A stretch of 55,046 nt of DNA, from NCBI RefSeq assembly GCF_905232215.1, contig NZ_CAJNKE010000006.1, positions 1 through 55,046 on the forward strand, written 5' to 3'. Positions 24,638-33,530 of this stretch are shown in pieces. The notes under the pieces are model-generated. The model was not told where the DNA came from and did not search any database. It was given only the letters and a program-made list of their open reading frames with translations. The position numbers and the translations under genes were made by a program. The first letter of the stretch is position 1. Every line of letters begins with the position of its first letter. Source of the DNA: Burkholderia sp. LMG 13014 (GTDB lineage Bacteria > Pseudomonadota > Gammaproteobacteria > Burkholderiales > Burkholderiaceae).

Positions 24638-24908
24638 CAGTATGCGGAGGGCGGTTGTGCGGGCACGGCGGGCGAGTCGGTCAATTCGATAGCATTCCTG
24701 ATGGTGTTGCATGAGGTGGATGCCGATTGCTGCGCAATTGCGCGCGAATTCCGGCGATGTGCATCACGCTTGCGCGCGCATCTCGTCCGTACGGCAACAT
24801 CGCTGCCGTTTCGTAGTCGGGTTCCGGATCGCGCATGCCCGTTCTATACTCCGTCGCGCAGTCTACGAGAGCCGTTCTCACCCAACATCATCGAAACAAG
24901 GAACGCCG
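24638..24908. other. Gap between lysE-like and nucleoside permease genes
   Basis: 271 bases with no supported gene. The reading frame of the next gene is open here but its signal peptide begins at 24909. It presumably holds that gene's promoter; no clear elements were identified. Confidence 0.4.
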
Positions 24909-25988
24909 ATGCTGACTCGCTCCATTCTTTCCGCCGCTGCATTCTCGCTCGCCGCCTGTGCCACTGCGCCGTCGATCGCGCAGGACAACCAGGGCAACGA
25001 CGCGGGCAACAATGCATTCGCCGAGACCGGTGCACAGGGCCGCCCGGTCAAGGTCATGATCATCACGATGTTCGGTCCGGAGGGCCAGGCATGGCTCGAC
25101 CGGCTCGGCCCGTGGCGCGACATCGCCGTGCCCGGCCTGTCGCCCGATTATCCGAACGTGCATTGCAACAAGCAGGACGTGTGCGTGGTCACGACCGGCA
25201 TGGGCTATGCGAACGCGTCGGCGACGATCATGGCGCTCACGTTCTCGCAGCGCTTCGATCTGCGCCGCACGTACTTCCTGATCTCGGGTATCGCGGGCGT
25301 CGACCCGGCACAAGGCACGATCGGTTCGGCCGCGTGGTCGAAATACCTCGTCGATTTCAGCCTGCAGTGGGAGCTCGATGCACGCGAGATTCCGGCCGGC
25401 TGGAATACCGGCTTCCTCGGCATCAACACGAAGAGCCCGAACGACAAGCCGCCGCTCGACTATCGTACCGAGGTGTTCCAGCTCAACCCGCAACTGACCG
25501 ACGCCGCGGTCGCGCTGTCGCGCAACGTGGTGCTCGCCGACAGTGCGCAGGCGCAGGCCGCGCGCGCGAAGTTCACGTATGCGCCGGCGAACCGGCCGCC
25601 GACCGTGATTCAATGCGACACGTCATCGGGCAACACGTGGTTCTCGGGCACGCTGATCGGCGAGCGCGCGCGCCAGTGGACGAAGATCCTGACCGACGGC
25701 AAGGGCACCTACTGCATGACCGCGCAGGAAGACAACGCGACGTATGAAGCACTCAAGCGCGCGGCGAGCGTGAAGCGGGTCGACCTGTCGCGCGTCGCAT
25801 TGCTGCGCACGGGGTCGGATTTCGACCGGCCGTATGCAGGGCAGACGAGTGCCGACAACCTGCTGAACTACGCGGACCAGGGCGGCTTCGCCCCGGCGAC
25901 CGAAAACCTGTATCGCGCGGGCAATCCGCTCGTTCAGGACATCGTGACGCACTGGGGCGAATGGCGCGATGGGGTGCCACGCCGCTAA
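24909..25988 (+). CDS. Purine nucleoside permease (NUP family), exported
   Basis: 359 residues from the ATG at 24909. A signal peptide ends near APSIAQDN (about residue 24). The mature protein matches the NUP family: KVMIITMFGPEGQAWLDRL, VVTTGMGYANASATIMAL, FLISGIAGVDPAQGTIGS and VALLRTGSDFDRP. The family resembles nucleoside phosphorylases in the GxGxANA-type loop, so a periplasmic nucleoside-binding or cleaving role is as plausible as transport despite the name. It stands alone in its strand context. Confidence 0.87.
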   Translation: MLTRSILSAAAFSLAACATAPSIAQDNQGNDAGNNAFAETGAQGRPVKVMIITMFGPEGQAWLDRLGPWRDIAVPGLSPDYPNVHCNKQDVCVVTTGMGYANASATIMALTFSQRFDLRRTYFLISGIAGVDPAQGTIGSAAWSKYLVDFSLQWELDAREIPAGWNTGFLGINTKSPNDKPPLDYRTEVFQLNPQLTDAAVALSRNVVLADSAQAQAARAKFTYAPANRPPTVIQCDTSSGNTWFSGTLIGERARQWTKILTDGKGTYCMTAQEDNATYEALKRAASVKRVDLSRVALLRTGSDFDRPYAGQTSADNLLNYADQGGFAPATENLYRAGNPLVQDIVTHWGEWRDGVPRR

Positions 25989-26014
25989 CGGCCGGGTAGC
26001 GACTCAGCTGGCGG

Positions 26015-26107
26015 TCAATGCGCGTGCGGGGCCGAACGGAACGGCGTCCATACCGGCGTGGTGTCGTCCCAGTGGTCGAGCGGAGAAGGGAGTTGGTCGT
26101 TCATCAT
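26015..26107 (-). CDS. Candidate 30-residue small protein
   Basis: A short frame of 30 residues starting MMNDQLPSPLDHW and ending SAPHAH. AGGAG lies 5 bases before the first ATG and 8 before the second (26104). It is rich in Pro, Trp, Asp and His and has no signal peptide. It lies downstream of the DUF4148 gene on the same strand, so could be co-transcribed. Support is the ribosome-binding site and composition only. Confidence 0.4.
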   Translation of the reverse strand: MMNDQLPSPLDHWDDTTPVWTPFRSAPHAH

Positions 26108-26200
26108 GTGCTCCTGCAACTAACTGACTGACTCGGCGAGTCGTCGATAGGGAAATCACGACGCCGCGCACGGAGCAACCCGTTGCGCGGCGTTGCGCGT

Positions 26201-26494
26201 TTACCGGCCTCCGCCGGCGAGCTGGTTGCTTTCCGGCATCGAGCGATACGGGCCTTGTGCCAGTTCGAGCCCTTGCGGATACGAGTTCGCCTTGCGCAGG
26301 TACGCGAGCGTGCCGTCTTTGCGTGCTTGTACGACTTCCGCATTCACTTCGGCGCGCGTACGCGGGCCGTTGTGTTGCGAGTACCACGACGTGTTGCCGT
26401 AGTCGCCGGCGTGCGGCGTGCCCGAATCGGCGAAAGCCGGTGCGGACACCGCGAGCGTGAGGGCGAGGGCGGAGAGAAGATGGCGGCGGTTCAT
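26201..26494 (-). CDS. DUF4148-domain small secreted protein
   Basis: 97 residues. A signal peptide (residues 1-22, ending APAFA) is followed by a DUF4148-like core: RTRAEVNAEVVQARKDGTLAYLRK, then SYPQG. The family is common in Burkholderia and relatives, often in many copies, and has no known function. AGGAG precedes the ATG. Its upstream region contains tandem hairpin repeats, suggesting an RNA-level or protein-bound control element. Confidence 0.85.
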   Translation of the reverse strand: MNRRHLLSALALTLAVSAPAFADSGTPHAGDYGNTSWYSQHNGPRTRAEVNAEVVQARKDGTLAYLRKANSYPQGLELAQGPYRSMPESNQLAGGGR

Positions 26495-26508
26495 GGCGAA
26501 ACTCCTGT

Positions 26509-26644
26509 GTCGATATGAGTTAGCGCTTCAGCGCTTACTCAGATCCCATGCTTGGCGGTCGATATGAGTTAGCGCTTCAGCGCTTACTCAGATCCCATGC
26601 AAGGCATTTCGGAGCTGGCGCCAGAGCGCCTACTCCGGTCCCAT
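26509..26644. repeat. Three tandem hairpin repeats, two identical over 43 bases
   Basis: Copies at 26509-26551 and 26558-26600 are identical for 43 bases (49-base period). A diverged third copy lies at 26611-26644. Each holds a dyad: GAGTTAGCGC-TTCA-GCGCTTACTC in copies 1 and 2, GAGCTGGCGC-CAGA-GCGCCTACTC in copy 3, followed by a CCCAT motif. At one stem position an A-T pair in copies 1 and 2 is G-C in copy 3, a compensatory change. They lie in the leader of the DUF4148 gene. Confidence 0.8.
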
Positions 26645-26984
26645 CAAGCGGGATCTGTTCGGTGCGCAACGAGGTGCGCGACAGGGTTTACTCTAGGTAT
26701 CTGTTCCGTCGCGATAAATGCGGCAGATGCGAATTGAATAGTCGTGTCAGTGGAACAATCGACATCCGTACACCTGGCAGGGTTATGCGGAAACCGCTCG
26801 AACCCGCCTGCAGCGGGCCTCGCACGGGTGCGGCGAGGACGCGCGACGACGCATGCGGACGATTGCGTCGCCTGGCACAAAGGTTTGCTGCGGATTCGGG
26901 AAGGATCAGGTGCGCCGGGCTGGAACGTGGCGCGGAGGCGGGGCGACGCGCGGACCGCTCAGCCCGCGCGTGCAGTTCAGACGA
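26645..26984. other. Intergenic region between hairpin repeats and ceoR
   Basis: About 340 bases downstream of ceoR with no supported gene on either strand. Short open frames are present but lack ribosome-binding sites and typical codon use. Confidence 0.5.
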
Positions 26985-27992
26985 TTACGCGACCCACTCG
27001 TTGATGACCGGCGTGTCGAGCACCGGCGCGCGCTCGGCTTCCTCGAACGTGCGCTTGCTGCACGTCGCGTCGAGGCTACCCTTGCCGCTCAGCAGCGGGC
27101 AGCGGTCGAACACCTCGGCGACCCAGTCGACGAACACGCGCACCTTCGGTGACAGATGCCGGCTGTGCGGATACACGACCGAGATCGGCATCGGCAGCGG
27201 CTTGACGCCGGGCAGCACTTCCTTGAGCCGGCCTTCGCGCAGATGCGGCAGCACCATGAAGAGCGGCGGCTGGATCAGCCCGAAGCCTTCGATCCCGCAG
27301 GTCACGTACGCATCCGCGTCGTTCACCGACAGGATGCCCTCCATCTTCATCTCGACTTCCTTGCCGTCGGTCAGGAACGTCCAGTCGATCGTGCGGCCGG
27401 TGCGGCTCGAGAAGTAGTTGACGGCCTTGTGCTGGTTCAGGTCGTCGATCGTCTGCGGCTCGCCATGGCGTTCGAGATAGTCGGGCGACGCGACCGTCAC
27501 GCATTCGAACAGGCCGACCCGGCGTGCGACGAGCGACGAGTCCTGCAGTGCGCCGACGCGGATCACGCAATCGACGCCTTCCTGCAGCAGGTCGACCGGC
27601 CGGTCGGACAGGCCGAGCTGCAGGTCGATGTCCGGATAGCGCGTATGAAATTCGCACAGCGACGGAATCACGAGCAGCCGCCCGATCGAACCCGGCATGT
27701 CGATACGCAACTTTCCGTGCGGCTTCCGGTTGTTCGCCTGGAAGCTCGCCTCGGTTTCCTCGACATCCGCGAGGATCCGCACGCATCGTTCGTAGTACGC
27801 GGCGCCGTCCGGCGTGAGCGACAGCCGGCGCGTGGTCCGGTGCATCAGCCGCACGCCGAGGAAGGCTTCGAGATTCTGGATGATCGTCGTGACGGACGCT
27901 CGCGGCAAGCTGAGCGTTTCTGCTGCCTTGGTGAAGCTGCTTGTATCGACGACGCGAGTAAACACCTGCATGGCCTGAAGCCGGTCCATCAC
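26985..27992 (-). CDS. ceoR: LysR-type regulator of the divergent efflux operon (CeoR-like)
   Basis: 335 residues. The N-terminal helix-turn-helix (SSFTKAAETLSLPRASVTTIIQNLE, residues 18-42) and the co-inducer domain (KLRIDMPGSIGRLLVIP, YPDIDLQLGLSDRPVDLLQEG) fit the CrgA-like LysR branch. It is divergent from llpE-ceoA-ceoB-opcM, the arrangement described for the salicylate-inducible efflux locus of Burkholderia cenocepacia, where CeoR is the regulator. Two ATGs occur at the start (27992 and 27989). Symbol assigned from context. Confidence 0.88.
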   Translation of the reverse strand: MMDRLQAMQVFTRVVDTSSFTKAAETLSLPRASVTTIIQNLEAFLGVRLMHRTTRRLSLTPDGAAYYERCVRILADVEETEASFQANNRKPHGKLRIDMPGSIGRLLVIPSLCEFHTRYPDIDLQLGLSDRPVDLLQEGVDCVIRVGALQDSSLVARRVGLFECVTVASPDYLERHGEPQTIDDLNQHKAVNYFSSRTGRTIDWTFLTDGKEVEMKMEGILSVNDADAYVTCGIEGFGLIQPPLFMVLPHLREGRLKEVLPGVKPLPMPISVVYPHSRHLSPKVRVFVDWVAEVFDRCPLLSGKGSLDATCSKRTFEEAERAPVLDTPVINEWVA

Positions 27993-28026
27993 AACCTCCG
28001 CAATCTAATGAGCCTCCCGAATAAGA

Positions 28027-28058
28027 AGGCTGCGCTACCTCGTGGGTAAACGCAGCCT
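28027..28058. promoter_or_regulatory. Inverted repeat in ceoR/llpE intergenic region
   Basis: AGGCTGCG and CGCAGCCT are perfect 8-bp arms separated by 16 bases, lying 35 bases from ceoR and about 105 bases from llpE. Candidate regulator-binding site or attenuating hairpin of the efflux operon. Confidence 0.45.
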
Positions 28059-28163
28059 CGGATTGTTCGGGGGCGTTGAATTGTGTTGCCGGATTATAGG
28101 CATTTATCCCAATGTCTGCCGGACCCAGAATTCGTTCCATCTCGAAATGGATGCTGCATCGTC

Positions 28164-29024
28164 ATGGACGCTTCTGAATTCAGCAAATTCCTGAAGGCCG
28201 CGTTGCCCGTGCAAGCCACGGCAGGCGCGGCGCTGACGGTCACCGAAGTGGAAATTCCCGGCTACGCGCAGGACATCGTGCTGCGCCTCTACCGGCGCCC
28301 GGACAAGACCGGGTTGCCAGTAGTGCTTTATTTCCACGGCGGCGGCTTCGTCCGCGGTTCGCTCGAAGACGCCGATTTCGCCGCGCGTTTTTTAGCAGAA
28401 CGCTTACCAGCACTCGTAGTGTCGGTCGATTATTCGCTCGCGCCAGCCTTTCCTTTTCCGGCCGCGCCGGAGGATGCGTATCGCGCGGCCGTGTGGGCCG
28501 CGACGCGCGCCCGCGCGTTCGGCGGCAACCCGAAGAAGATCGGTGTCGCGGGCCACGACGCGGGCGGCCAGCTCGCGAACTGCCTGGCGTTCATCGCGCG
28601 CGATCGCGGCGAAGTGTCGATCGTCGCGCAGGCGCTGTTCGGGCCGATGCTCGACCCGAGCATGACGCGTATCGGCGACGCCGATCGTCTTGCCTCCGAC
28701 ATCACGGCGCGCGAATGCGCGGCCTGTTATCGCGCGTATCTGCCGCAGGCCGCGCAACGCATGCACCCGTACGCGGCGCCGCTCGAATCGGTGCGCCTCG
28801 CGGGGCTGCCGCCGACGCTCGTCGTCACCGCGCAGAACGACGTGCTGCACGTCGAGGCGGAGAAATATGCGAGCTGCCTGATCTCGTCCGGCGTGCTCAC
28901 GCAGGTGATCCGCTATCCGGACATCACGCACGCCGCGCTCGCGACGCATGAAGCCGCCTTCGAGGAAGCCGTGCGCTTCTTCCAGTGCCGCTTCCAGGCG
29001 CGCCAGCCGAACCGTTCCGAATAA
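28164..29024 (+). CDS. llpE: LlpE-like alpha/beta hydrolase with altered nucleophile motif
   Basis: 286 residues of the hormone-sensitive-lipase branch of alpha/beta hydrolases. The oxyanion motif YFHGGGFVRGS (about residue 57) is intact, and the acid and base are in place (AQNDVLH; DITHAAL). The nucleophile elbow, usually GDSAGG, reads GHDAGG, so Ser is replaced by Asp. Esterase activity of the normal kind is doubtful. First gene of the efflux operon, 32 bases before ceoA. Its role in efflux is not known. The start lacks a strong ribosome-binding site. Confidence 0.85.
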   Translation: MDASEFSKFLKAALPVQATAGAALTVTEVEIPGYAQDIVLRLYRRPDKTGLPVVLYFHGGGFVRGSLEDADFAARFLAERLPALVVSVDYSLAPAFPFPAAPEDAYRAAVWAATRARAFGGNPKKIGVAGHDAGGQLANCLAFIARDRGEVSIVAQALFGPMLDPSMTRIGDADRLASDITARECAACYRAYLPQAAQRMHPYAAPLESVRLAGLPPTLVVTAQNDVLHVEAEKYASCLISSGVLTQVIRYPDITHAALATHEAAFEEAVRFFQCRFQARQPNRSE

Positions 29025-29056
29025 GCAAAACCAATCCACGTTTACTGGAGATCCAC

Positions 29057-30274
29057 ATGGCCATCCTACGCACCTCCCGCTCCCGAATCGCGACAGCGGC
29101 GATCGTGACGCTCGCCGTCGTCGGCCTCGGCACGTTCGGCGCGATGCGCGTGAACGCGAACGCACCGGAGAAATCAGCAGCGCCGCTGCCCGAAGTCGAC
29201 GTTGCGACCGTCGTGCCGCAGACCGTGACCGACTGGCAGAGTTATTCGGGCCGCCTCGAAGCCGTCGAAAAAGTCGACGTGCGCCCGCAGGTGTCGGGCA
29301 CGATCGTCGCGGTGAACTTCAAGGACGGCGCGCTCGTGAAGAAGGGCGACGTGCTGTTCGTGATCGACCCGCGCCCGTACCAGGCCGAAACCGATCGCGC
29401 GGCCGCGCAGCTCGCGGCCGCGCAGGCGCGCAACGGCTACGCGCAGACCGACTGGCAGCGCGCGCAGCGGCTGATCGGCGACAACGCGATCGCGAAGCGC
29501 GATTACGACGAGAAGCAGAACGCGGCCCGCGAGGCGACGGCGAACCTGAAGGCCGCCGAAGCCGCGCTCGAAACGGCACGCATCAACCTCGGCTATACGC
29601 GGATCACCGCGCCGGTTGCGGGCCGCGTGTCGCGTGCGGAAATCACGCTCGGCAACGTCGTGTCGGCCGGCGCGTCGGCCGCGCCGCTGACGACGCTGGT
29701 GTCGGTGTCGCCGATCTACGCGTCGTTCGATGCGGACGAGCAGACCTACCTGCAATACATCAACGGCGCGCGCAACGGCCGCAAGGTGCCGGTCGAGCTC
29801 GGCCTCGCGAACGAAACCGGCTACTCGCGCAGCGGCGAGATCGACTCGGTCGACAACCGGCTCGACACGTCGTCGGGCACGATCCGGGTGCGCGCACGCT
29901 TCGACAACGCCGATGGTGCGCTGGTCCCGGGCCTCTATGCGCGCGTGAAGGTAGGCGGCAGCGCGCCGCACGAGGCGCTGCTCGTCGACGACGCGGCGAT
30001 CAACACCGATCAGGACAAGAAGTTCGTGTTCGTCGTCGACCAGCAAGGCCGCGTGTCGTACCGCGAAGTGCAGCAGGGGATGCAGCACGGCAACCGGCGC
30101 GTGATCGTGAGTGGGCTCTCCGCCGGCGATCGCGTGGTCGTGAACGGTACGCAGCGCGTGCGCCCCGGCGAACAGGTGAAGCCGCACATGGTCCCGATGA
30201 CGGGCGGTGACGCGCCGTCCGCGCCTCTGGCGGACAACGCGAAGCCGGCCGCACCGGCGAAGGCGGATTCGTAA
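29057..30274 (+). CDS. ceoA: RND efflux periplasmic adaptor (membrane fusion protein)
   Basis: 405 residues from the ATG at 29057 (GGAG upstream). An N-terminal membrane anchor (residues 8-32) is followed by the biotinyl-lipoyl half GRLEAVEKVDVRPQVSGTI, an alpha-helical hairpin (about 100-175), the second lipoyl half NLGYTRITAPVAGRV, and beta-barrel and membrane-proximal domains. It links the inner-membrane pump CeoB to the outer-membrane channel OpcM. Operon structure llpE-ceoA-ceoB-opcM matches the known Burkholderia chloramphenicol/trimethoprim/ciprofloxacin efflux locus. Confidence 0.94.
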   Translation: MAILRTSRSRIATAAIVTLAVVGLGTFGAMRVNANAPEKSAAPLPEVDVATVVPQTVTDWQSYSGRLEAVEKVDVRPQVSGTIVAVNFKDGALVKKGDVLFVIDPRPYQAETDRAAAQLAAAQARNGYAQTDWQRAQRLIGDNAIAKRDYDEKQNAAREATANLKAAEAALETARINLGYTRITAPVAGRVSRAEITLGNVVSAGASAAPLTTLVSVSPIYASFDADEQTYLQYINGARNGRKVPVELGLANETGYSRSGEIDSVDNRLDTSSGTIRVRARFDNADGALVPGLYARVKVGGSAPHEALLVDDAAINTDQDKKFVFVVDQQGRVSYREVQQGMQHGNRRVIVSGLSAGDRVVVNGTQRVRPGEQVKPHMVPMTGGDAPSAPLADNAKPAAPAKADS

Positions 30275-30319
30275 GCGGCACGCCGCTTCGCATCCGCGTT
30301 CAACCAGACAGAGCAACCC

Positions 30320-33300
30320 ATGAACATTTCAAAATTCTTTATCGACCGGCCGATCTTCGCAGGAGTCCTATCGGTGATCATCCTGCTCGGCGGGGTGATC
30401 GCGATGTTCCTGCTGCCGATCTCGGAGTATCCGGAGGTCGTGCCGCCTTCCGTGATCGTGAAGGCGCAGTATCCGGGCGCGAACCCGAAAGTGATCGCCG
30501 AGACGGTCGCGTCGCCGCTCGAAGAGCAGATCAACGGCGTCGAGGACATGCTCTACATGCAGTCGCAGGCGAACAGCGACGGCAACATGACGATCACCGT
30601 CACGTTCAAGCTCGGCACCGATCCGGACAAGGCCACGCAGCTCGTGCAGAACCGCGTGAACCAGGCGCTGCCGCGCCTGCCGGAAGACGTGCAGCGGCTC
30701 GGCATCACGACGGTGAAGAGCTCGCCGACGCTGACGATGGTGGTCCACCTGATCTCGCCGGACAACCGCTACGACATGACCTACCTGCGCAACTACGCGC
30801 TGATCAACGTGAAGGATCGCCTGTCGCGGATCCAGGGCGTCGGCCAGGTGCAGCTGTGGGGGTCGGGCGACTACGCGATGCGCGTGTGGCTCGATCCGCA
30901 GAAGGTCGCGCAGCGCGGGCTGTCGGCCGAGGACGTCGTGCAGGCGATCCGCGAGCAGAACGTGCAGGTCGCGGCCGGCGTGATCGGCGCGTCGCCGTCG
31001 CTGCCGGGCACGCCGCTGCAGTTGTCGGTGAACGCGCGCGGCCGCCTGCAGACGGAAGACGAGTTCGGCGACATCGTCGTGAAGACGACGCCGGACGGCG
31101 GCGTCACGCACCTGCGCGACATCGCGCGGATCCAGCTCGACGCGTCCGAATACGGGCTGCGCTCGCTGCTCGACAACAAGCCGGCCGTCGCGATGGCGAT
31201 CAACCAGTCGCCGGGTGCGAACTCGCTGCAGATCTCGGACGAAGTGCGCAAGACGATGGCCGAGCTGAAGCAGGACATGCCGGCGGGTATCGACTACAAG
31301 ATCGTCTATGACCCGACGCAGTTCGTGCGGTCGTCGATCAAGGCCGTCGTGCACACGCTGCTCGAAGCGATCGCGCTGGTCGTGATCGTCGTGATCGTGT
31401 TCCTGCAGACGTGGCGCGCATCGATCATTCCGCTGATCGCGGTGCCGGTGTCGATCGTCGGCACGTTCTCGCTGCTGCTCGCGTTCGGCTATTCGATCAA
31501 CGCGTTGTCATTGTTCGGGATGGTGCTCGCGATCGGGATCGTGGTCGACGATGCGATCGTGGTGGTCGAGAACGTCGAGCGCAACATCGAGAGCGGGATG
31601 AACGCACGGGCGGCGACCTACAAGGCGATGCAGGAAGTGAGCGGGCCGATCATCGCGATCGCGCTCACGCTCGTCGCCGTGTTCGTGCCGCTCGCGTTCA
31701 TGTCGGGCCTGACCGGCCAGTTCTACAAGCAGTTCGCGATGACCATCGCGATCTCGACGGTGATCTCGGCGTTCAACTCGCTGACGCTGTCGCCGGCGCT
31801 GTCCGCGATCCTGCTGAAAGGGCATGGCGACAAGGAAGACTGGCTCACGCGCGTGATGAACCGCGTGCTCGGCGGCTTCTTCCGCGGCTTCAACAAGGTG
31901 TTCCATCGCGGCGCGGAGAACTACGGCCGCGGCGTGCGCGGCGTGCTGTCGCGCAAGACGGTGATGCTCGGCGTGTACCTCGCGCTGGTGGGCGCGACCG
32001 TGCTCGTGTCGAAGGTCGTGCCGGGCGGCTTCGTGCCCGCGCAGGACAAGGAGTACCTGATCGCGTTCGCGCAGTTGCCGAACGGTGCGTCGCTCGACCG
32101 CACCGAGAAGGTGATCCGCGACATGGGCTCGATCGCGCTGAAGCAGCCGGGCGTCGAGAGCGCGGTCGCGTTCCCGGGGCTGTCGGTGAACGGCTTCACG
32201 AACAGCTCGAGCGCGGGCATCGTGTTCGTCACGCTCAAGCCGTTCTCGGAGCGGCATGGCAAGGCGCTGTCGGCCGGTGCGATCGCGGGTGCGCTGAACC
32301 AGAAGTACGGCGCGATGAAGGACTCGTTCGTCGCGGTGTTCCCGCCGCCGCCGGTGCTCGGCCTCGGTACGCTCGGTGGCTTCAAGATGCAGGTCGAGGA
32401 TCGCGGCGCAGTCGGCTATGCGCGGCTCGCGGATGCGACCAACGACTTCATCAAGCGTGCGCAGCAGGCGCCTGAACTCGGCCCGCTGTTCACGAGCTAC
32501 CAGATCAACGTGCCGCAGCTCAACGTCGATCTCGATCGCGTGAAGGCGAAGCAGCTGGGCGTGCCGGTGACCGACGTGTTCAACACGATGCAGGTGTATC
32601 TCGGCTCGCTGTACGTGAACGACTTCAACCGCTTCGGGCGTGTGTACCAGGTGCGCGTGCAGGCCGATGCGCCGTTCCGGCAGCGCGCGGACGACATCCT
32701 GCAGCTGAAGACGCGCAACGACAAGGGCGAGATGGTGCCGCTGTCGTCGCTCGTCACGGTGACGCCGACGTTCGGCCCGGAAATGGTCGTGCGCTACAAC
32801 GGCTACACGGCGGCCGACATCAATGGCGGCCCGGCACCGGGCTTCTCGTCGGGCCAGGCGCAGGCCGCGATCGAGCGCATCGCGCATGAAACGCTGCCGC
32901 GCGGCGTGCGGTTCGAGTGGACCGACCTCACGTACCAGCAGATTCTGGCGGGCGATTCGGCAATGTATGTGTTCCCGATCAGCGTGCTGCTCGTGTTCCT
33001 CGTGCTCGCCGCGCTGTATGAAAGCCTGACGCTGCCGCTCGCGGTGATCCTGATCGTGCCGATGAGCATTCTGTCGGCGCTGACGGGCGTGTGGCTCACG
33101 CAGGGCGACAACAACATCTTCACGCAGATCGGCTTGATGGTGCTGGTGGGGCTGTCGGCGAAGAACGCGATCCTGATCGTCGAATTCGCGCGTGAACTCG
33201 AACACGACGGCAGGACGCCGCTCGAGGCCGCGATCGAGGCGAGCCGGCTGCGTCTGCGCCCGATCCTGATGACGTCGATCGCATTCATCATGGGTGTGGT

Positions 33301-33520
33301 GCCGCTCGTCACGTCGACGGGGGCCGGTGCGGAAATGCGCCATGCGATGGGGGTCGCGGTGTTCTTCGGGATGCTCGGCGTGACGCTGTTCGGGCTGATG
33401 CTGACGCCGGTGTTCTACGTCGTGCTGCGGACGCTCGCGGGCGGCAAGATCCACGTCGCCGGCAAAGACTCGACCGGCTACGGTGTGCCGTCCCAGGGTG
33501 TGCCGGCTTCGGATGCTTGA
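30320..33520 (+). CDS. ceoB: RND multidrug efflux pump, inner-membrane transporter
   Basis: 1066 residues, full length for the HAE1 RND family with twelve membrane segments and two large periplasmic loops. The start FFIDRPIFAGVLSVIILLGG, the mid-helix VLAIGIVVDDAIVVVENVER carrying the proton-relay Asp pair, and the second half QIGLMVLVGLSAKNAILIVEFAREL with the partner Lys are all intact. It is proton-driven and exports drugs from periplasm and inner membrane through CeoA and OpcM. The frame of opcM overlaps its end but the opcM start lies 10 bases after the stop. Confidence 0.96.
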   Translation: MNISKFFIDRPIFAGVLSVIILLGGVIAMFLLPISEYPEVVPPSVIVKAQYPGANPKVIAETVASPLEEQINGVEDMLYMQSQANSDGNMTITVTFKLGTDPDKATQLVQNRVNQALPRLPEDVQRLGITTVKSSPTLTMVVHLISPDNRYDMTYLRNYALINVKDRLSRIQGVGQVQLWGSGDYAMRVWLDPQKVAQRGLSAEDVVQAIREQNVQVAAGVIGASPSLPGTPLQLSVNARGRLQTEDEFGDIVVKTTPDGGVTHLRDIARIQLDASEYGLRSLLDNKPAVAMAINQSPGANSLQISDEVRKTMAELKQDMPAGIDYKIVYDPTQFVRSSIKAVVHTLLEAIALVVIVVIVFLQTWRASIIPLIAVPVSIVGTFSLLLAFGYSINALSLFGMVLAIGIVVDDAIVVVENVERNIESGMNARAATYKAMQEVSGPIIAIALTLVAVFVPLAFMSGLTGQFYKQFAMTIAISTVISAFNSLTLSPALSAILLKGHGDKEDWLTRVMNRVLGGFFRGFNKVFHRGAENYGRGVRGVLSRKTVMLGVYLALVGATVLVSKVVPGGFVPAQDKEYLIAFAQLPNGASLDRTEKVIRDMGSIALKQPGVESAVAFPGLSVNGFTNSSSAGIVFVTLKPFSERHGKALSAGAIAGALNQKYGAMKDSFVAVFPPPPVLGLGTLGGFKMQVEDRGAVGYARLADATNDFIKRAQQAPELGPLFTSYQINVPQLNVDLDRVKAKQLGVPVTDVFNTMQVYLGSLYVNDFNRFGRVYQVRVQADAPFRQRADDILQLKTRNDKGEMVPLSSLVTVTPTFGPEMVVRYNGYTAADINGGPAPGFSSGQAQAAIERIAHETLPRGVRFEWTDLTYQQILAGDSAMYVFPISVLLVFLVLAALYESLTLPLAVILIVPMSILSALTGVWLTQGDNNIFTQIGLMVLVGLSAKNAILIVEFARELEHDGRTPLEAAIEASRLRLRPILMTSIAFIMGVVPLVTSTGAGAEMRHAMGVAVFFGMLGVTLFGLMLTPVFYVVLRTLAGGKIHVAGKDSTGYGVPSQGVPASDA

Positions 33521-33530
33521 GGACCAGAAG

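Noticed and set aside
26548-27417. A 289-residue plus-strand frame overlapping the hairpin repeats and ceoR
   Set aside because: It runs antisense through ceoR, begins inside the hairpin repeats and shows no domain; treated as a shadow.
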